NCBI RefSeq assembly: GCF_011250565.1
Contig: NZ_JAANMS010000034.1
Location: forward strand, 1 to 53,700
Source: Nocardioides sp. IC4_145
GTDB lineage: Bacteria; Actinomycetota; Actinomycetes; Propionibacteriales; Nocardioidaceae
DNA: 53,700 bases
Direction of reading: 5' to 3'
Both the position numbers and the translations under genes were made by a program. This document shows, one piece after another, positions 48,974 through 53,700 of the stretch (positions are counted from its first letter, which is position 1; every line of letters starts with the position of its first letter). The notes beneath the pieces are model-generated. The model did no database searches and was not told the DNA's origin. It worked only from the letters and a program-made list of their open reading frames with translations.

Positions 48974-49171
48974 TCAGCTCTCCAGGGCGTTCTTCGACGG
49001 CTCGGCGTCCTGGTCCTCCGCGTCGGGGTTGCCGCCCTCGGCGGCCCCGTCCGTGGCGGGCTCGTCGACACCGGTGGGGCCGTCGAGCCCCGGTGCGGTG
49101 AGGGGCGGCTCCGCGTCCTGGTCGTGGCCGTAGGACGGGTCGGTGCTGGGCTCGTTGCTGGAGTCGGTCAT
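48974..49171 (-). CDS. Small acidic disordered protein
   Basis: 65 aa, rich in Asp, Glu, Pro, Gly and Thr, with no hydrophobic core and no aromatic residue apart from one Tyr. Begins MTDSSNEPSTDPSYGHD and ends PSKNALES. Probably unstructured. No recognised family. First gene of a three-gene run with the membrane peptide and MscS channel. The ribosome site is weak, so the start is somewhat uncertain. Confidence 0.6.
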   Translation of the reverse strand: MTDSSNEPSTDPSYGHDQDAEPPLTAPGLDGPTGVDEPATDGAAEGGNPDAEDQDAEPSKNALES

Positions 49172-49306
49172 GGCCGGGCGGTACCCCAGGCGACCCACGA
49201 GCACCGGTCGCCCCTCCGGGTGAGGTTCTCGGCCCGAGGCGCCGGGCACTTCACGTCGGCACAGCGCGGCCGACACCGGACCGCTCGTCGAGAAGAAGGA
49301 ACACCC

Positions 49307-49375
49307 GTGAAGCGAGCTCTCATGCTGTACGTCGTCCGGCTGATGTGGGCAGGTCCCCAGCGCAGCGGCAACTGA
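49307..49375 (+). CDS. 22-aa candidate small protein
   Basis: From a GTG with GAAGAAGGA at ideal spacing, the product is VKRALMLYVVRLMWAGPQRS plus GN. Amphipathic and hydrophobic, with two Arg and one Lys. The good ribosome site and the strong terminator 35 bases later argue for a real transcript. No family recognised; a chance frame cannot be excluded. Confidence 0.45.
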   Translation: MKRALMLYVVRLMWAGPQRSGN

Positions 49376-49409
49376 CGCACCGACCTCCTCAGCACGACCC
49401 GCACGCACG

Positions 49410-49442
49410 ACGAGGCCGTCCCCGCTCGGGGGACGGCCTCGT
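49410..49442. terminator. Bidirectional hairpin terminator
   Basis: A perfect 14-bp stem (ACGAGGCCGTCCCC and complement) with a 5-base loop, between the 22-aa frame and the convergent 47-aa gene. Confidence 0.85.
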
Positions 49443-49467
49443 CCGCGTCGGGAGGAACCTTGCGGGA

Positions 49468-49611
49468 CTAGTGCTTCTTGCCGGTGCCGGACCGGCGGGC
49501 CTTGACCTGGTCCACCGCCGACTTGATCTTCGCCTGGTTGTGGGGCTTGCGGGCCTCGTCGTACACCTTCTTGGCGACACCCAGCAGGGCGGCCGACCTC
49601 ATGATCTTCAT
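49468..49611 (-). CDS. 47-aa basic protein
   Basis: MKIMRSAALLGVAKKVYDEA followed by a Lys/Arg-rich helix (KIKSAVDQVKARRSGTGKKH). It is strongly basic, may bind nucleic acid, and has G/C-rich third codon positions. Start ambiguous between the first ATG and one three codons later, which has GAGGG at 11 bases. Lies 5 bases after the synthase-like gene on the same strand, and is followed by a strong hairpin. Function unknown. Confidence 0.65.
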   Translation of the reverse strand: MKIMRSAALLGVAKKVYDEARKPHNQAKIKSAVDQVKARRSGTGKKH

Positions 49612-49616
49612 GGCCC

Positions 49617-50372
49617 TCAGGTACCCCGTCCGCCGCCGAACGAGTCACTCACCCGGTCGTGGCCGAGCACCCGCGCAGCGAGCGCCCCGCCGGCCGCGCG
49701 GGCGGCCAGCGCGTCGGCCAGCGAGTCGTCCGGCCCGGCGACGACGGTGAGGTTGCCGGCCCTGCGGGCCCGCAGGGTGGCCGGCTCGGCCGCGACCAGC
49801 GTGCGCGCGAAGACCGTGCGCAGGCCGGCGACCGCATCGCGGGTGGCGCCGAACGGCGCCCGGTCGCTGAGGTTCAGCAGGAACCACCCGCCCGGGGCCA
49901 GCACCCGCCCGACGTCGGCGAAGAACGCGGTGGTCACCAGCTCCGCGGGCACCTGCCCGTCGTCGTACGCGTCGAGGACCACGAGGTCGGCGCAGTCGTC
50001 GCGGAGCGCGGCCATGCCGGTGCGGCCGTCGACCGGCCGGACGCGGATGCCGCTGCGGCGCGGCAGCGGCAGCAGCTCGCGCACGCTCGCGGTGAGCGCC
50101 TCGTCGGGCTCGAGGACGACCTGCCAGGAGCCCGGCCGGGTGGCGGCGACGTACCGCGGGAGCGTGAGGCCGGCGCCGCCGACGTGGACGACGCGGGTGG
50201 GCTCACCGGCGGGTCGGTGCAGGTCGACGACGTCGCCGAGGCGGCGGACGTAGTCGAAGGCCAGGTGGGTGGGGTCCGCGAGGTCGACGTGGGACTGGTC
50301 GCGGCCGTCCCGGCGGACCAGCCAGGTGTCGGGCCGGTCGGCGGGGACGACCTCGTGGTGCGGGGCGCTCAC
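49617..50372 (-). CDS. Spermidine-synthase-like (SAM-dependent) protein
   Basis: 251 aa with a Rossmann-like fold: [21 protein letters not shown] near residue 57, [16 protein letters not shown] near 80, and [17 protein letters not shown] near 123, followed by [10 protein letters not shown]. This order matches the C-terminal domain of spermidine synthase homologs seen in actinobacteria. The N-terminal beta domain of true synthases is small or absent here, so polyamine synthesis is not assured. The GTG overlaps the ynfA stop (GTGA). Confidence 0.8.
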   Translation of the reverse strand: MSAPHHEVVPADRPDTWLVRRDGRDQSHVDLADPTHLAFDYVRRLGDVVDLHRPAGEPTRVVHVGGAGLTLPRYVAATRPGSWQVVLEPDEALTASVRELLPLPRRSGIRVRPVDGRTGMAALRDDCADLVVLDAYDDGQVPAELVTTAFFADVGRVLAPGGWFLLNLSDRAPFGATRDAVAGLRTVFARTLVAAEPATLRARRAGNLTVVAGPDDSLADALAARAAGGALAARVLGHDRVSDSFGGGRGT

Positions 50373-50704
50373 GCGCCGCGTGGGGAGTACATGATCACCG
50401 CCACGCCGACCAGGCAGATGAGGGCGCCGGCGACGTCGTACCGGTCCGGTCGGAAGCCGTCGGCGACCATCCCCCAGGCAAGCGAGCCGGCGACGAACAC
50501 CCCGCCGTACGCCGCGAGGATCCGGCCGAAGTTCGCGTCCGGCTGGAGCGTCGCGACGAAGCCGTAGGCGCCGAGCGCGACGATGCCGGCGCCGATCCAG
50601 AGCCAGCCGCGGTGCTCGCGGACGCCCTGCCAGACCAGCCACGCGCCACCGATCTCGGCGACGGCGGCGAGCGCGAAGAGCAGCAGCGAGCGGGTGACGG
50701 TCAC
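50369..50704 (-). CDS. ynfA: YnfA-family (UPF0060) small membrane protein
   Basis: 111 aa with four membrane helices. Family marks include [20 protein letters not shown] near residues 12-31, [30 protein letters not shown] near 45-75, and [19 protein letters not shown] at the end. YnfA belongs to the drug/metabolite transporter group related to small multidrug exporters. It is coupled on both sides by GTGA overlaps, upstream with an ankyrin protein and downstream with the spermidine-synthase-like gene. Confidence 0.92.
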   Translation of the reverse strand: MTVTRSLLLFALAAVAEIGGAWLVWQGVREHRGWLWIGAGIVALGAYGFVATLQPDANFGRILAAYGGVFVAGSLAWGMVADGFRPDRYDVAGALICLVGVAVIMYSPRGA

Positions 50705-51096
50705 GCGCGTCGCTCCCGGAGGAGGACAGTCATCTCGGGGAGCTCGAAGACCTCGGCCACCGCGAGGCCGGACTGCCGGCCGAGGGCGGGGTCGGCGCCG
50801 GCGTCGAGCAGCCGCACCACGGTGTCGGTCTGCTTGCGGAAGACCGCCGCCCCGAGCGCCGTCTGGCCGCGGTCGTTGACGCGGGCGTGGTCGGCCCCGC
50901 GCTCGAGCAGGCCGGCGACGAGGTGGGCGTGGGCGTGGTAGGCGGCGAGGACCAGGAGCGTGTCGCCCGCGCTGTTGGTGAGGTCCACCGGCAGCCCGGC
51001 GTCGACGTGGTCGAGCAGCACCGGGTCGCCCTCCCGGGCCAGGTCGAACATCGACTGCAGGAACGCCAGCTCCTCGTCGGTGAGCGCGTCGGTCAT
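50701..51096 (-). CDS. Ankyrin-repeat protein
   Basis: 131 aa of about three ankyrin repeats: [20 protein letters not shown] near residues 35-54, [20 protein letters not shown] near 70-90, and a degenerate third near 100-130. Bacterial ankyrin proteins of this size usually bind a partner protein. First gene of the coupled run with ynfA and the spermidine-synthase-like gene. The ATG at MTDALTDEE is chosen over an upstream in-frame ATG that lacks a good ribosome site. Confidence 0.85.
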   Translation of the reverse strand: MTDALTDEELAFLQSMFDLAREGDPVLLDHVDAGLPVDLTNSAGDTLLVLAAYHAHAHLVAGLLERGADHARVNDRGQTALGAAVFRKQTDTVVRLLDAGADPALGRQSGLAVAEVFELPEMTVLLRERRA

Positions 51097-51158
51097 GGGG
51101 TCACCGTAACGACGGGGCATCGCTCGCCGGGCCCGGGACGCGTGGCACGATCGCGGTC

Positions 51159-51446
51159 ATGACCGCCTACTGGATCAGCACGTACGTCGAGGTCACCGAC
51201 ACCGCGAAGCTCGAGGCGTACGCCGTGCTCGCCGGCCCGGCGCTCATCGGGGCAGGCGGCAGGTTCCTCGCGCGGGGGCTGCCCGAGCAGGTCTACGAGG
51301 CCGGCCAGGAGACCCGCACGGTGCTCATCGAGTTCCCGTCGGTCGAGGCCGCGATCGCCGCGCACGACTCCGCGGCCTACCAGGAGGCGCTCGCCGCCCT
51401 CGACGGCGGTGCCGTGCGCGACCTGCGGATCGTCCCGGGCGCCTGA
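51159..51446 (+). CDS. DUF1330 family protein
   Basis: 95 aa, single DUF1330 domain of the dimeric alpha-beta barrel fold: MTAYWISTYVEVTDTAKLEA at the N-terminus, then GGRFLARGLPEQVYE and a conserved TVLIEFPSVEAAIAAHDS near residues 52-70. Relatives are small cofactor-free proteins of uncertain enzymatic role. It is divergent from the ankyrin gene by 62 bases. Confidence 0.92.
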   Translation: MTAYWISTYVEVTDTAKLEAYAVLAGPALIGAGGRFLARGLPEQVYEAGQETRTVLIEFPSVEAAIAAHDSAAYQEALAALDGGAVRDLRIVPGA

Positions 51447-51461
51447 CCCGATCCGGGCGGG

Positions 51462-53087
51462 TCAGCAGCCGGAGTACGCCCGACGGGTGAGCGCCGGACC
51501 GGACGTGACCTGCTTCCCACGGGCCAGCGACCAGCCGCGCTGCCAGTCGGAGTCGACCTGGGCGCCGTTCATCTCGCGGTCGGAGCCCACCAGGCTGAGG
51601 CGCGGGACCAGCGCCCTGCCGAGGTGGGCCGACCGGCCCTTCACGGTGCCGACCGGCTTGCCGTCGACGAACCACGTGGTGTGCTTCGGACCGACCTCGA
51701 CCGCCATGTTGAAGGGCGACTCGGCCAGCCGGAGGCCGCCCAGGCTGCGCTGCCAGACGGCCTTCGCGGCCTGCGAACGCACGCCGATGCGGACCCCCGG
51801 CTGCCCCATGACGACGTCGGCGACGACCACCGCGTCCGCCGGGCAGGCGGTCGCGCGGGTGCCGACGGGGACCAGGTCGAGGCGGAAGCGGAACGGCCGC
51901 GGGCCGGCCTCCCAGGCGTGGCCCTGGAGCCGGAACTCCCACCGGCCCGTAGCCCGGGCGTTGCCCCGCATGGTCGCGGCGGTCGTGCCCCGGTCACCGT
52001 CGCCGGCGTGGCGCAGCTTGCTCTGCAGCACGAGTCCGCCGTTGAACGGGGTCGCGCGGCCGGTGCCGTCGGAGGTGTCCAGCCAGGTGCCGCGCGGGCG
52101 GGTGCCCTTGGACGGCGGCGAGGTGAGGTCCTGGCCGCGCTCCCAGGCGAAGTCGAAGAGCGTCGTCCCCCAGCGGTAGCGCTCGCCGGCGGTCGGCCGC
52201 ACGGCGCTCCGCTGCGTGGTCGTCGGGGACGTCGGCACCGGTCGCGGCGCTGCTGCGCGGGCCGGCGTCGAGGTGGGCGCCTGCTCCTTGCCGAGGCCGA
52301 GCACGGAGAAGTACGCCGGGAACGAGGCGTACCAGCCGATCTTGCTGCCGCCGCGGGTCCAACGCTCCTGCCGCGCGCGCAGCACGCGGTGACCGAGCAC
52401 CGGCGCCGCCACGCGGAACGTCGCGTGCCCGGCGCTGTCGGTGACGCCCCGGTCGATGGTGCGCCAGCGGTCGCCGTCGGCCCGCTCCTGGAGCAGGACC
52501 GTCCGGCCGGGGATCGGCGGCGGGGTGCCGAGCGCGGAGCGGACCGCCGGGGTGGTGTCGGCGACCACCGTGAACGGCAGGAGCGGCGCGACCGCGTGGA
52601 ACGGCGAGTCGGCGTCGGCGCCCCGGAGGGTGAGGGTGATCTCCTGCGGGCGCGCGTTGAACAGCCGGCCCCGGGTGACCGCCCCTCCCCCGGCGACGCG
52701 GTAGCTGATGCCGAACATCGAGGGCGCCGTGAACCTGAAGTCGAAGCTGCCGTCCGCCGACGTGCGGAACGTCGAGTCCGGCACGTCGAGCCACCGGTCG
52801 CCCGGGCGGTTCATGTGCGACTGCAGGTGGACCGTGCGGCGCCCCGGCCTGCCGACGTTGCCGCGGAAGCGGACCGCCTGGCCGGCCACGTAGATCGACG
52901 GCGTGACCGTGAGCGAGGCCGCCCGGGCGGTCGGCGTCGACACGACGGTGCTCGGACGGGCCGCAGCGGGCTGGTCGGGCTGGGCAGGCTGGTCGGCGAC
53001 GGCCGTGGCGGCGACGGTGGTGGGCAGCAGGAGGCCGGCCGCGAGGGCGGCGAGGCCGCGTCGGGCCCGGGTCCAGGGAGCGGTCAC
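51462..53087 (-). CDS. Large secreted protein with beta-rich and ConA-like C-terminal regions
   Basis: 541 aa from a GTG that opens a signal peptide (TAPWTRARRGLAALAAGLLL, likely cut near residue 32 after VADQ). Residues 50-270 are beta-rich with two repeat-like units (TVHLQSHMNR and TVLLQERADG, each followed by a PDST/IDRG turn and a 'DGSFDFRF / AGHATFRV' strand), reminiscent of immunoglobulin-like repeats. A Pro/Thr-rich linker (about 280-310) leads to a C-terminal region like GH16/concanavalin lectins, with NMAVEVGPKHTTWFVDGKPV. The GH16 catalytic ExDxE is not seen. Carbohydrate binding is inference. Confidence 0.78.
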   Translation of the reverse strand: MTAPWTRARRGLAALAAGLLLPTTVAATAVADQPAQPDQPAAARPSTVVSTPTARAASLTVTPSIYVAGQAVRFRGNVGRPGRRTVHLQSHMNRPGDRWLDVPDSTFRTSADGSFDFRFTAPSMFGISYRVAGGGAVTRGRLFNARPQEITLTLRGADADSPFHAVAPLLPFTVVADTTPAVRSALGTPPPIPGRTVLLQERADGDRWRTIDRGVTDSAGHATFRVAAPVLGHRVLRARQERWTRGGSKIGWYASFPAYFSVLGLGKEQAPTSTPARAAAPRPVPTSPTTTQRSAVRPTAGERYRWGTTLFDFAWERGQDLTSPPSKGTRPRGTWLDTSDGTGRATPFNGGLVLQSKLRHAGDGDRGTTAATMRGNARATGRWEFRLQGHAWEAGPRPFRFRLDLVPVGTRATACPADAVVVADVVMGQPGVRIGVRSQAAKAVWQRSLGGLRLAESPFNMAVEVGPKHTTWFVDGKPVGTVKGRSAHLGRALVPRLSLVGSDREMNGAQVDSDWQRGWSLARGKQVTSGPALTRRAYSGC

Positions 53088-53231
53088 CGACCGAGTGTGC
53101 GGCCCGTCGCGGCCGGATCCCGAACCCGTCGTCCGAACGGGTGGTGGGCCTCCCCCGGGTGGGTCAACCCGCCCCGGCCGCGGGTCGGACCACGGTCGGC
53201 AGCGTGCCCCGTCGGCGCGCACGGACAGGCA

Positions 53232-53417
53232 TCAGGGGGCGTGGAAGTCGTCCTGGCACCCGCAGGGCTGGGACCAGCCCTCCAGGTCCGGCACCCACTC
53301 CCGGCAGTGCAGCCTCTGCCGCAGCAGGCGGCCCAGCACCGCCTCGACCGATTGCGGCGCGACCCGGTCGTCGTGACCGCACTGCGGACAGCTGGCCCAT
53401 TCGTCCCCCGACTCCAT
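53232..53417 (-). CDS. Small zinc-ribbon protein
   Basis: 61 aa. The N-terminus is MESGDEWASCPQCGHDDRV, followed by a helix and a second Cys cluster (LHCREW and PCGCQDDFHAP). Spacing suits one or two zinc sites: C10 and C13 with the later Cys group. Codon use is G/C-ending, but no ribosome site precedes the ATG. No named family. The 140 bases before it and the 145 after show no other gene. Confidence 0.55.
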   Translation of the reverse strand: MESGDEWASCPQCGHDDRVAPQSVEAVLGRLLRQRLHCREWVPDLEGWSQPCGCQDDFHAP

Positions 53418-53619
53418 CGACGAAGGATGCCGCCGACCCGCGCCTCGGTGACCGGAGGTCCAGACCGGTCTGTCCGGCCCGGCCCGGACCGCAGGTGTCG
53501 CCGGACGCGGGGGCCGACCACGGGCGCCCGGTGCCGGATCGCCGAATTCGACGATGACGCCGGGACGCCGACGTACTTGCCTGCCAAGGGACGCGTCGCA
53601 CCCACCGAAGGAGACCTCC

Positions 53620-53700
53620 ATGCGTCCTGCACTCTCCCGCCTGCTCGCGGCAGGCGGCGCCGCTTCGCTCGCCCTGTCCCTCCTCGGCCCTCCGGTCGGC
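53620..53700 (+). CDS. Secreted protein start, cut by the window edge
   Basis: Only 27 codons are visible: MRPALSRLLAAGGAASLALS followed by LLGPPVG. This is a signal peptide with a positive start and hydrophobic core. GAAGGAG stands at good spacing before the ATG. The protein identity cannot be told. Confidence 0.6.
   Translation, partial: MRPALSRLLAAGGAASLALSLLGPPVG

Overview
The window is chromosomal DNA from a high-GC actinobacterium, most likely Nocardioides or a close relative in the Propionibacteriales. The supports are very high GC with strongly G/C-ending codons, frequent GTG starts, many 4-base start/stop overlaps, and a block with the same gene order as mycobacterial Rv1822-Rv1832. 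That block runs pgsA-like, DUF881, small basic protein, DUF881, gcvH, garA, MerR, bifunctional nuclease, MerR, gcvP. I see no rRNA, tRNA, CRISPR array, insertion sequence or integrase.

Layout. 0.1-3.3 kb: metal and oxidant handling (manganese catalase, ten-TM metal exporter, small membrane protein, hemerythrin-like protein). 3.3-12.6 kb: secreted S55-type peptidase, aminopeptidase N, FdhD, then SbcD-SbcC. 12.6-16.3 kb: an accessory pocket of looser codon use, with a wrecked methyltransferase, a lipoprotein, a divergent anti-sigma ATPase / STAS pair, a small membrane protein and a DUF1801-like protein. 16.4-22.1 kb: MFS transporter, solitary SNF2-like helicase, small membrane proteins and a sulfotransferase. 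22.2-29.3 kb: TldD/TldE, a lipoprotein, a CYTH-CHAD protein, a secreted protein and a serine hydrolase. 29.3-39.3 kb: the glycine cleavage / GarA / MerR / pgsA block, with a single glycine riboswitch before gcvP and a TasA-like secreted protein inserted between garA and gcvH. 39.3-41.9 kb: two coupled CNNM/HlyC-type transporters with an unusual leader. 42.1-47.5 kb: DUF1800-DUF1501 pair, AAA ATPase, and a dihydrodipicolinate-reductase-like enzyme behind a KstR-like palindrome. 47.6-53.7 kb: MscS channel, a cluster of very small proteins, a tightly coupled ankyrin / YnfA / spermidine-synthase-like operon, a DUF1330 protein, a large secreted protein, a zinc-ribbon protein, and the start of another secreted protein cut by the window edge.

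How the parts work together. SbcC/SbcD form one nuclease complex. TldD/TldE form one protease. GcvP and GcvH are two glycine-cleavage subunits; the T protein is not in the window. GarA and the MerR regulators link central metabolism and cell division in related species. Several features go beyond routine annotation: long near-perfect intergenic palindromes, two of which share a 10-bp core; a leader peptide that overlaps the start of a CNNM gene and runs through a hairpin holding its Shine-Dalgarno site; MerR-type palindromes in the garA region; and a STAS protein without its phospho-acceptor serine.
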